A stretch of DNA of 15,488 nucleotides. Origin: UBA5266 sp964610025 (GTDB taxonomy: Bacteria > Bacteroidota > Bacteroidia > Bacteroidales > WCHB1-69). A model generated the notes under the pieces. The model saw only the letters and a program-made list of their open reading frames with translations. It was not told where the DNA came from and did not search any database. Within the stretch, counting starts at the first letter, position 1; every line of letters begins with the position of its first letter. Shown here in pieces: positions 6,803 through 13,794 of this stretch. The stretch covers positions 1-15,488 of the forward strand of contig CAZSTX010000049.1 of assembly GCA_964610025.1 (NCBI GenBank), in the 5' to 3' direction. A program made the position numbers and the translations under genes.

Positions 6803-8038
6803 TTATTCTACTAAATTATATACTTTTAATTTTCGATAAAGTGTTCTTTCCGAAATACCTAAGTCTTTTGCTGTATCTTTTCTTTTTCCATTATTTTTAA
6901 TTAACGCCTTTATTATTAATCCTTTTTCTTGTTCTTGCAATAACAAATTATCAGAAATATCTTCTAATTTTTCATTATCATCATCATAATATTCGGTTAG
7001 TTCAATTGTGTTATCGGGATTGGAAATAGAAGTTGTTCTACCTTCGTCCGAATCAAAGAATAATGTTTTTTTATCAGATGTTGCAATTGGTTGATTTTGA
7101 TTTTTAGACAAATGTGCTACAAATTGTTTTAAATCGTTGATATCTCTTTGCATATCTCCTAAAAATTTAAATATCAATTCTCTTTCAAAAATAGGACCTT
7201 CTGATGAATAATCTGCCTTGTGTTTATAAATAACGGGTAAAAATTCATTTTTATCAATATTAATATATTTCTTCAGAGTAGTGAGAGTTATTAATCTATC
7301 TTTTTCTAAAATAGAGATTTGCTCTGTAATATTTTTTAGCTGTCTCACATTGCCAGGCCAACAATAATTACTCAATGCATCTTTAGCATCGTCTGTTAAT
7401 TCAAGTTCGGGGACTCGGTATTTTTCTGAAAAATCGAGTGAAAATTTCATAAATAATAAAAATATATCTTCTTTCCGTTCTCTTAAAGGAGGAATATGTA
7501 TGGGTACTGTATTCAACCGATAATAAAGGTCTTCTCTAAATTTTCCTTTGCTAATAGCTTCAGGAATATTTACATTAGTAGCAGCTACCACTCTCACATT
7601 TGTTTTTTGTACTTTAGAAGATCCCACTCTCATAAAATCTCCTGTTTCTAAAACGCGTAATAAGCGAACTTGAGTTGCATGAGGTAGTTCTGCTACTTCA
7701 TCTAAAAAAATAGTTCCTCCGTCTGATTGTTCAAAATATCCTTTCCGAGCTTCGTTAGCACCCGTAAAAGATCCCTTTTCGTGCCCAAACAATTCTGAAT
7801 CAATAGTTCCTTCGGGTATAGCACCACAATTAATGGCTGTGTAAGTCTTGAATTTTCTTTCGGCACTATTATCGTGAATGATTTTTGGAAAATTTTCTTT
7901 TCCTACGCCACTTTCACCTGTTATAAGAACCGTTAAATCTGTCGGTGCTACCTGAATAGCAATATTAATCGCTCTATCAATTAATGGCGAATTGCCAATT
8001 ATTCCGTATCGTTGTTTTATTGATTGTATGTCTATCAT
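6803..8038 (-). CDS. Sigma-54-dependent transcriptional activator without receiver domain
   Basis: A 411-residue bacterial enhancer-binding protein. It begins almost directly with the AAA+ domain: Walker A GESGVGKE (41-48), sigma-54-contacting loop GSFTGA (89-94, Ser in the second position of the usual GAFTGA), Walker B GGTIFLDE (107-114), FREDLYYRL with R168 and R174, and WPGNVRQL (227-234). A linker of about 110 residues, acidic near its end, leads to a Fis-type helix-turn-helix (about 380-411; GKRKDTAKDLGISERTLYRKL). No phospho-receiver, GAF or PAS domain is present, so activity must be controlled by another protein, by expression, or by the linker. It sits between the TonB-C-like gene (7 bp) and lptE (1 bp), a conserved Bacteroidota arrangement. 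Its targets are unknown; I found no clear -24/-12 promoter in the intergenic regions. Confidence 0.95.
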   Translation of the reverse strand: MIDIQSIKQRYGIIGNSPLIDRAINIAIQVAPTDLTVLITGESGVGKENFPKIIHDNSAERKFKTYTAINCGAIPEGTIDSELFGHEKGSFTGANEARKGYFEQSDGGTIFLDEVAELPHATQVRLLRVLETGDFMRVGSSKVQKTNVRVVAATNVNIPEAISKGKFREDLYYRLNTVPIHIPPLRERKEDIFLLFMKFSLDFSEKYRVPELELTDDAKDALSNYCWPGNVRQLKNITEQISILEKDRLITLTTLKKYINIDKNEFLPVIYKHKADYSSEGPIFERELIFKFLGDMQRDINDLKQFVAHLSKNQNQPIATSDKKTLFFDSDEGRTTSISNPDNTIELTEYYDDDNEKLEDISDNLLLQEQEKGLIIKALIKNNGKRKDTAKDLGISERTLYRKLKVYNLVE

Positions 8039-8045
8039 ATAGTAT

Positions 8046-8438
8046 TTAATAACTAATATTATAACCTATTACTTGTTTTGAAGGGATAGGTATTCCATTG
8101 ATTGTCGCCGGATTCCATGCAGGCATTTGTTTTATAACGTCAATTATAGCTTGATCAATACTTTTATTTATTCCTGATAATATTGTTACCTCTGTTATAT
8201 TTCCTTCGGAATCAAAATGTGTATTTAATAATACGGTTTTGCTAATCCCTTTTTTTACTGACGAAAGTTGTATATGTTGATCTATAAAAAGAACCATTGC
8301 TCCTAAACCTCCTTTATAACTGGCATCTATTTGCTTTATAGAATAATTAACTTTTTCTATACTGTCTTTTTGTTGTGCAAATAAAGGATTGCTACACCAT
8401 AAATATAAAATAATAATCCATAAATTATTTTTTATCAT
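8046..8438 (-). CDS. Small secreted TonB C-terminal-domain-like protein
   Basis: A 130-residue exported protein. The first 22 or so residues (MIKNNLWIIILYLWCSNPLFAQ) form a cleavable signal peptide. The rest resembles the TonB C-terminal fold as seen in Bacteroidota 'energy transducer TonB' proteins: FDSEGNITEVTILSGINKSIDQAIIDVIKQMPAWNPATINGIPI, split here at residues 73-117, then a final strand KQVIGYNISY. Unlike true TonB it has no retained N-terminal membrane anchor and no Pro-rich spacer, so it cannot by itself couple ExbBD to a receptor. It may be a periplasmic accessory or regulator. It lies 7 bp before the sigma-54 activator gene and appears to head the operon, with its own promoter box at 8476-8483. 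Confidence 0.8.
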   Translation of the reverse strand: MIKNNLWIIILYLWCSNPLFAQQKDSIEKVNYSIKQIDASYKGGLGAMVLFIDQHIQLSSVKKGISKTVLLNTHFDSEGNITEVTILSGINKSIDQAIIDVIKQMPAWNPATINGIPIPSKQVIGYNISY

Positions 8439-8475
8439 ATCGATAATTGCTTTTTATATTTTTTTATTCAATATG

Positions 8476-8483
8476 CAAAATTA
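8476..8483 (-). promoter_or_regulatory. Bacteroidota -7 promoter element (TAATTTTG) heading the sigma-54/lptE/secG operon
   Basis: The minus strand reads TAATTTTG, a full TAnnTTTG match, about 40 nt before the start at 8438 in the only sizeable gap (106 bp) of the cluster. No TTG is found at the expected -33 distance. It suggests that the genes from 8438 down to 3622 form a transcription unit separate from ompH and the MbnP-like gene. Confidence 0.5.
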
Positions 8484-8544
8484 ATCTTTATTTTATATTA
8501 AAAAACTTTAAAAATATTTATTTATCCTCTATTAAAAGTTAATA

Positions 8545-9327
8545 TTATTTTACTTCTATTTCAAATACATTCCACGCATTTTCTTTCAACATTTGCATTG
8601 CATCTTGCTTTTGCATAATATGACTACCCCAATAATTATGGTCATAAATATGTGGATTTTTAAACCAATTTTCAATTTGCATATTGATAAATATAGAACG
8701 TGTTTTATTTTTTTCAATCGTAAATGGGTTTTTTAAAGTAACTGTAAAATAATTATGTATAAAATTAATTATTGAATCAACACTGTAAGTTATTCCTTCG
8801 TATACCTGCCCTATTCCCATATGAACATTCATTGCTGATACCACTTCATCACTACGTATAAATTTCCCATTTATCATCATATAATGAAACCCTCCGCCTA
8901 AAGTACGAGGCCATGCCATTGATGTTTCGGGTGGATTTACAAAACGATTAGAAATATTATCTATTTCGTTCATTCCAAAAATAAATTGCAATGAATCATA
9001 ATTGCCTGCTTCTATCTTTTGGTCAATTTTCCAAATAAGTGTATTTTTTAACTCTGTATCAATGTAATGTATTCCATCATTTACAGTAATATTGATTTTT
9101 TTCCCATTTTTAAACAAGCATAAACGCGACACAAACCATTTGATTTCGGTAATTAAATATAAATTATTTGCTTCATTGGTATAGCACATGCTATCAAAGA
9201 TAATTGCCTTGTTTTCAATCAAATGATTGAAATGTAGTTCTATATTTCCTTGTTCTACTTTTTCTTCACATGCAGAGAAAATAAGTATTAATAAAAAAAA
9301 GAATAAGGTTAGTTTAGTTTTTATCAT
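8545..9327 (-). CDS. MbnP-like lipoprotein
   Basis: A 260-residue predicted lipoprotein. The signal peptide (MIKTKLTLFFFLLILIFSAC) ends in the lipobox FSAC. The mature domain resembles the MbnP family: IELHFNHLIENKAIIFD early, then YLITEIKWFVSRLCLFKNG, GGGFHYMMINGKF and HMGIGQV. MbnP relatives are periplasmic or outer-membrane proteins, some implicated in copper handling, usually paired with the di-haem peroxidase MbnH; no such partner is here. I chose ATG 9327; a GTG at 9333 would add two residues and overlap the ompH stop as GTGA. With the ATG the gap to ompH is 2 bp, so the genes are surely co-transcribed. Family call is moderate; metal binding is untested inference. Confidence 0.75.
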   Translation of the reverse strand: MIKTKLTLFFFLLILIFSACEEKVEQGNIELHFNHLIENKAIIFDSMCYTNEANNLYLITEIKWFVSRLCLFKNGKKINITVNDGIHYIDTELKNTLIWKIDQKIEAGNYDSLQFIFGMNEIDNISNRFVNPPETSMAWPRTLGGGFHYMMINGKFIRSDEVVSAMNVHMGIGQVYEGITYSVDSIINFIHNYFTVTLKNPFTIEKNKTRSIFINMQIENWFKNPHIYDHNYWGSHIMQKQDAMQMLKENAWNVFEIEVK

Positions 9328-9329
9328 TT

Positions 9330-9848
9330 TCACTTAATATTTAACTTCTTCTTTACCAAGGACAAAATATCATCGCTATCGTCTTGGTATAATAAAGCTC
9401 CTACGCTTGTATCAAAAACATAAGAATAACCATTCTCTTTTGCAACCTCTGCTATTCCAGATTTTGCTTTATCAATCAAAGGTTTTAATAATTCTTCTTG
9501 TTTTGCCTGCAAATCTTCTTGTGCTTGCTCATCAAACATTTTAATTCTATTTTCAAGATCTTGTAATTCTTTTAATTTACTTTGTTGAACCAATTGAGAC
9601 ATGGTAGCTTGTGATTCTTGAAATATTTTTGCTTTATTCTGGTATTCAGTATACATAGTTTTTAATTCTTCTTCTAACGAAGCAGCATAAGCCTCTATAA
9701 TTTTTTGTGCGGTATCTCTGCCTGGCATTACTTGCATTAAATCAGCCGAATTAAGATGAGCTAATTTAATTTTTGTTTGTGCTGATATGTTAAAACTAAA
9801 TGCCAATAAATTAATAATTAAAATTGTAAGAATTGAAATTTTTCTCAT
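9330..9848 (-). CDS. OmpH/Skp-family periplasmic chaperone
   Basis: A 172-residue exported protein. The signal peptide ends at about NISAQ (residue 24). The mature part starts with KIKLAHLNSADLMQVMPG, the typical OmpH opening strand. A long Gln/Glu/Lys-rich coiled-coil arm follows (about residues 50-125), then the returning strand YSYVFDTSVGALLYQDDSDDIL. Skp trimers hold unfolded outer-membrane proteins during transit through the periplasm. It is the first protein gene after tRNA-Cys, on the same strand, 76 bp downstream. I see no TAnnTTTG element in that gap, so it may depend on read-through from the tRNA promoter or on a weak promoter. It is followed at once by the MbnP-like gene. Confidence 0.9.
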   Translation of the reverse strand: MRKISILTILIINLLAFSFNISAQTKIKLAHLNSADLMQVMPGRDTAQKIIEAYAASLEEELKTMYTEYQNKAKIFQESQATMSQLVQQSKLKELQDLENRIKMFDEQAQEDLQAKQEELLKPLIDKAKSGIAEVAKENGYSYVFDTSVGALLYQDDSDDILSLVKKKLNIK

Positions 9849-9924
9849 ATTATATTTTTTTTATACTGTTTTTTTTAAAATAATATTTTAAACTTTTTAT
9901 AATATTATTTCTTTGTTTATTAAG

Positions 9925-9996
9925 AGGTTCCGAGCGGATTCGAACCGCTGTACTCGGTTTTGCAGACCGATGCCTAAGCCACTCGGCCACGGAACC
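9925..9996 (-). tRNA. tRNA-Cys (anticodon GCA)
   Basis: The minus strand folds into a full cloverleaf: acceptor stem GGTTCCG/CGGAACC, D arm GCCGAGTGGCTTAGGC, anticodon stem TCGGT/ACCGA around CTGCAAA with anticodon GCA, a 4-nt variable loop, and T arm AGCGG-TTCGAAT-CCGCT. The discriminator is U, as expected for tRNA-Cys. CCA is not encoded. Length 72 nt. Confidence 0.97.
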
Positions 9997-10357
9997 ATTT
10001 AATTTTGCAAATGTATAAAAAATTATTAAACAATATGCATCTTAAAATATTAATTTTGTTTTCCTTAATAATAAAAAAATATACTTTCGATTTCTTTGCT
10101 TATTTTATTTTAATGAAATGTGGGTGAGCAAACAAAAAATCAACGAACCAAATATTACCTATGAAATAAAACCCGACAGTTTTCAATTTTTTAAAAGAAA
10201 TAAAAGCAAACAAGAATGATAATGTAATTACAAATGATAAAACATTGATTATCAGTATATTTCTTTATGCATATCAAATAATCAATAATTGAAGAATAGA
10301 AAAGAAAAAATAGATATTTGACGAAAACGAACGAAATTTAAAAAAAAATTTATTTAG
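9997..10357 (+). other. Intergenic stretch with an unidentified broken reading frame
   Basis: Beyond the tRNA promoter there is no intact gene. From ATG 10118 a plus-strand frame runs MWVSKQKINEPNITYEIKPDSFQ. A one-base shift in a T-run near 10185 would carry it on as FLKEIKANKNDNVITNDKTL and then IISIFLYAYQIINN before a stop near 10290. The two halves read like one disrupted protein, but I do not recognise the family. The remainder to 10357 is Lys-rich nonsense with stops in every frame. Confidence 0.35.
10008..10015 (-). promoter_or_regulatory. Bacteroidota -7 promoter element (TACATTTG) for tRNA-Cys
   Basis: The minus strand reads TACATTTG, a full TAnnTTTG match ending 12 nt before the tRNA 5' end, so transcription would start only a few bases upstream of the mature tRNA. 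A TTG (minus strand, 10033-10031) may be the -33 element with a 15-bp spacer, somewhat short. The lack of another such box before ompH suggests it may also drive ompH. Confidence 0.6.
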
Positions 10358-10605
10358 TATCAAACCGACCCTACAGAAAACGGTAGGGATATTTTATCTC
10401 GTATCAATATGGAAAAAATGACTAATCTTGGGTTTAGTTATCAAGAAAAAGCAACACTCGAAAATATCACGCTCGATATTTTGAAATCATCTGAAATTAA
10501 AAAAGAAAAATTAAACAAACACAAGATTATTTATCTATTGTTCGACGTTTAGAATTTATTGGGGATATCATATTGTTGAAAATATATCAGAAAATTGATT
10601 TGTAA
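10358..10605 (+). pseudogene. Frameshifted N-terminal remnant of a Fic-family protein
   Basis: The frame open from 10358 reads DILSRINMEKMTNLGFSYQ, then EKATLENITLDILKSSEIKKEKLN. After a frame change near 10515 it continues KQTQDYLSIVRRLEFIGDI until a stop at 10603. This follows the N-terminal helical region of Fic AMP-transferase-like proteins, whose pattern is KMxxLGF...LETLTLEILKSSEIEGE-L...VRSSIARRLG. There is no start codon region, no HPFxxGNGR Fic core and at least one frameshift, so it is dead. The autoinhibitory SxxxEG pattern (SSEIEG in relatives) has become SSEIKK. Fic proteins often sit in accessory, toxin-related loci. Identification is from remembered family pattern, not a search. 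Confidence 0.55.
10369..10388. repeat. Short inverted repeat within the Fic remnant
   Basis: CCCTAC (10369-10374) and GTAGGG (10383-10388) form a perfect 6-bp inverted repeat with an 8-nt loop, locally the most GC-rich spot of the decayed tract. On the plus strand it is followed by ATATTTTAT, too weak a U-run to call a terminator with confidence. Confidence 0.45.
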
Positions 10606-10660
10606 AAATTCTTTTTGTACAGCATTTTTAGGACGATACAAAATTATTGCTTTATGGTTA

Positions 10661-12640
10661 TCAGTTTTTAGAGGGGTTTTTAGGAACGATATATTTTTTA
10701 GAAGTAATATGATTATAATAAGATTGTAAAATAGCTTTTAATTGAATTTCAGAATGCTGTTGTTGTTTTAATTTTGCTTTCACAATATTTTCTTTTTGAA
10801 AATCATCATTAGTAGCAAATGCAGCAATTGTTTTTTCTCCATCAAAATAAATAGTAATAGAATCGCTAATGCATTGATATGTTTCATTGATATAAGTAAT
10901 TGCAAGTGGCATGCGTTCGGGTTCGTTAAATATATCACGACCAAAAGAGAAATAATTTTTTTTATAACCTATTAATCCCAATAAAGTAGGCATAACATCT
11001 AACTGTTGCGTAATTTGTGTGTCTTTTCCATGTAAAACTTTATCGGGAGTATGAATAAAATAGAAAATAGCTGTATGTCCTTTTGGCAAACGTGTTTGAG
11101 GAGCATAAATTTCAGATGAAACATGATCGGCAATAAAAAGAAAAATCGTATTTTTCAACCATGGTTTATATTTGTTTTTTTCAAAAAATGTACGTAACGA
11201 TAAATCGGTATAAGCAACACATGGTTGCACTAATGTATGACCTTTAGGCATTTTATCGGCATAATCAGGAGGTAAGCTAAAAGGATGATGAGAAGTAAGA
11301 TTAAAATTAGTAATGCAAAAAGGTTGTGGCATTTCATCTATTTTATCAGCCATATATAAATAAAAAGGCATATCGTAAACACCCCAAAAGGGTTCGATAG
11401 TGTTTTTATTTACAGGTCTTTCTTTTTCGTATTCTTCTTTAGAATAAATATGTTGTATCCCAGCCATAGAGGCATAAGCGTTGAAAAACATTGAATTTTT
11501 TTCTGTTCCACAAAAAAAAGAAGTAATATAACCTTCTTTTTCTAAAATATTTGGCAGTCCTTCTAACACTCCTAAAGATTGAGGCAACATCACGAAAGGT
11601 TTTTTATAAGATGGAATAGATGTTAATATAGAAGGGAGAGCTTCAATTGAACGCATGCCATTGGCGAAAGCATTCGTAAAAGTATAACTTTCTTGCATCA
11701 ACGAATCTAAAAATGGAGTATATCCATCGCTATCAGGATATAAATCGGGACAGTAGAATTTTGAATGTTCTTTGCTAAAACTTTCTAATATAAAAATAAT
11801 AATATTTCTTCCTTTTAAATTATATTTCAGAGAATCAATAGGATAATGATAAGGAGTAAATATTTTTTGAAGTGCTGACTCTGTAAAATAGTGTGGATTT
11901 TCTAAAGCACTTATTCCCAAAGTACGAAACAGACAAAAAGGATTGCTTAAAATTAAATAAGCTTGTTGTGTAGATTGAGTGTATTGAGCCGCATTACATA
12001 AATTATAAGGACGTAATTTGAATTTAAATCCTCCTCTTATTCCTCCTAATACTAAAAAAATAGTAATAAGAAAAATAAAACTATGTATCAGATAATAGCG
12101 TAAGTTTTTTTTAATTGAAAGAACAAAATAAGGGATTTTTTTATAATAATAAATCATTGCGATTATTAAACCAATTACAATAAAAATAATCCAATAATTA
12201 TTTAATAAAACATCTTTAACAATAGAAAAAGTATTTTGATAAGCTGTAAAATGTATCTCTTCGCTTGTAAAGCGTTTCAAAGTATTACGAAAATAAATAA
12301 TATCGCCGAAGTTAAGAAAAACAATCATAATAACATTAGTAATTGTGTATATCCAGAACAAAAAATACTGATATACATTACGTTCGCGTATACGTAAGGG
12401 AAGAACTGATAAAATAATAAATAATGAATTGCAATAAAAAATAGAAATATTATCAAAAATAAAATTTCCTTTTATTAATAATAAAATATCTTTTAAAAAG
12501 ATAGCACCTATTATATCTTGATTATAGAAATAAAAAATAATTTTAGAAATAAAAAGAATAATATATAATATTAGTAATCTTAATATTAATGTACTAATTT
12601 CATTTTTAAATAGTATTTTTATAATATTTCTTTTATTCAC
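10661..12640 (-). CDS. LTA-synthase-like membrane protein with sulfatase-fold catalytic domain
   Basis: A 659-residue inner-membrane protein of the LtaS/alkaline-phosphatase-superfamily type. About five transmembrane segments fill residues 14-200, and a sulfatase-like domain follows, probably periplasmic. Candidate catalytic residues match LtaS by spacing: E286 in ILESFSKE, nucleophile S331 in GMRSIEALPS (Thr in Gram-positive LtaS), H451 in SHHPF, and D505-H506 in FIADHVS. The family transfers or hydrolyses phospho-alcohol head groups; in a Gram-negative Bacteroidota true lipoteichoic acid is not expected, so phosphoethanolamine or phosphoglycerol modification of an envelope glycan or lipid is more likely, but unproven. 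The start is GTG 12640, directly preceded by in-frame stops; no suitable ATG lies near. It is a stand-alone gene, divergent from obg. Confidence 0.88.
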   Translation of the reverse strand: MNKRNIIKILFKNEISTLILRLLILYIILFISKIIFYFYNQDIIGAIFLKDILLLIKGNFIFDNISIFYCNSLFIILSVLPLRIRERNVYQYFLFWIYTITNVIMIVFLNFGDIIYFRNTLKRFTSEEIHFTAYQNTFSIVKDVLLNNYWIIFIVIGLIIAMIYYYKKIPYFVLSIKKNLRYYLIHSFIFLITIFLVLGGIRGGFKFKLRPYNLCNAAQYTQSTQQAYLILSNPFCLFRTLGISALENPHYFTESALQKIFTPYHYPIDSLKYNLKGRNIIIFILESFSKEHSKFYCPDLYPDSDGYTPFLDSLMQESYTFTNAFANGMRSIEALPSILTSIPSYKKPFVMLPQSLGVLEGLPNILEKEGYITSFFCGTEKNSMFFNAYASMAGIQHIYSKEEYEKERPVNKNTIEPFWGVYDMPFYLYMADKIDEMPQPFCITNFNLTSHHPFSLPPDYADKMPKGHTLVQPCVAYTDLSLRTFFEKNKYKPWLKNTIFLFIADHVSSEIYAPQTRLPKGHTAIFYFIHTPDKVLHGKDTQITQQLDVMPTLLGLIGYKKNYFSFGRDIFNEPERMPLAITYINETYQCISDSITIYFDGEKTIAAFATNDDFQKENIVKAKLKQQQHSEIQLKAILQSYYNHITSKKYIVPKNPSKN

Positions 12641-12664
12641 TTATTAAGGAATTAAAACTATTTA

Positions 12665-12672
12665 CAAAAATA
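12665..12672 (-). promoter_or_regulatory. Bacteroidota -7 promoter element (TATTTTTG) for the LTA-synthase-like gene
   Basis: The minus strand reads TATTTTTG, a TAnnTTTG match about 25 nt before the GTG start, leaving a short leader. No TTG is seen at the -33 position. In such A/T-rich DNA a chance match is possible. I find no equivalent plus-strand box for obg in the same 144-bp gap. Confidence 0.4.
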
Positions 12673-12784
12673 TAAAAAATTATATAATCATATTTTTTTC
12701 ATTTTATTTTTTCAAGTAATTTACTCATTCTGAAACAATTTTTTTATTAAATATACGTTAAAATTCAATAAATATTAAGCTTAT

Positions 12785-13783
12785 ATGAGCAATGAAAATT
12801 TTATTGATTACGTCAAAATTTTATTCCGTTCAGGAAAAGGAGGTAGTGGGTCTGCTCATTTAGCACGTACAGCACAAACCCCTAAGGGAGGCCCAGACGG
12901 AGGAGATGGCGGAAGAGGAGGAGATATTATTTTGAGAGGTAATGCTCAGCTATGGACTTTATTGCATTTAAAATATACGAAACATGTTTTTGCTGAAAAT
13001 GGAGAATCGGGAAGTAAAAATAAATGTTTTGGAAAAAGTGGAAAAGATAACATTATAGAAGTTCCATTAGGAACTATTGTAAAAGATGCTGATACTCTTT
13101 CTATTGAAGCAGAAATACTTGAAGATGGACAAGAAGTTGTTCTAATGAAAGGAGGAAGAGGAGGTTTAGGAAATGTACATTTTAAATCAGCTACTTTCCA
13201 AACTCCACGCTTTGCCCAACCCGGAGAAGAAGGAATTGAAAAGTGGAAAATATTAGAATTAAAAGTCTTGGCAGATGTAGGATTAATAGGCTTTCCTAAT
13301 GTGGGAAAATCGACTTTTATTTCTGTGGTTTCTAATGCTAAACCTAAAATAGCAAATTATCCTTTTACTACTCTTAAACCTAATTTGGGTATGGTAAAAT
13401 ACAGAGATAATTATTCTTTTATTGTTGCCGATATCCCGGGAATTATTGAAGGTGCTTCCGAAGGAAAAGGATTGGGATTGAGATTCTTAAGGCATATAGA
13501 AAGAAATTCCGTCTTACTTTTTTTAATCCCAATTGATAGTGAAAACATTAAAAAAGAATATAAAATTCTATTGAATGAATTAAAAAAATACAATCCCGAA
13601 TTATTGGATAAAAAGCGTATGTTAGCTATTTCTAAATGTGATATTATTTCACCAAATGATTTAGAAAAAATTAAAAATAAGCTACCTAACGACCTTCCTG
13701 TTGTTTATCTTTCATCTCAAATACAAATGGGAATAGACAAAATAAAAGATACATTATGGAATTTATTAAATTCAAATAACTAA
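12785..13783 (+). CDS. obgE: Obg GTPase (ObgE/CgtA)
   Basis: A 332-residue essential ribosome-associated GTPase involved in 50S maturation and stress signalling. The N-terminal Obg fold (about residues 5-158) has its Gly-rich loops (SGKGGSGS, GGDGGRGGD, GGRGGLGN). The G domain carries G1 GFPNVGKS (169-176), G2 YPFTTLKPNLG, G3 DIPG (216-219), G4 as SKCD (283-286, Asn replaced by Ser) and G5-like LSSQ. The variable C-terminal domain of other Obg proteins is absent, as is usual for short forms. It lies 11 bp upstream of the GlmU-like gene, so the two are likely an operon. Confidence 0.97.
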   Translation: MSNENFIDYVKILFRSGKGGSGSAHLARTAQTPKGGPDGGDGGRGGDIILRGNAQLWTLLHLKYTKHVFAENGESGSKNKCFGKSGKDNIIEVPLGTIVKDADTLSIEAEILEDGQEVVLMKGGRGGLGNVHFKSATFQTPRFAQPGEEGIEKWKILELKVLADVGLIGFPNVGKSTFISVVSNAKPKIANYPFTTLKPNLGMVKYRDNYSFIVADIPGIIEGASEGKGLGLRFLRHIERNSVLLFLIPIDSENIKKEYKILLNELKKYNPELLDKKRMLAISKCDIISPNDLEKIKNKLPNDLPVVYLSSQIQMGIDKIKDTLWNLLNSNN

Positions 13784-13794
13784 ATATTTTAACA

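Noticed and set aside
10369..10388. Hairpin in the Fic remnant as an intrinsic terminator or mobile-element end
   Set aside because: The stem is only 6 bp, the following A/T stretch has no real U-run, and no matching second copy was noticed elsewhere in the window.
13631..13642. Obg G4 motif SKCD instead of NKxD as a sign of altered nucleotide specificity
   Set aside because: Ser-Lys-x-Asp variants are, to my knowledge, ordinary in Obg proteins of this phylum, and the rest of the G domain is intact.
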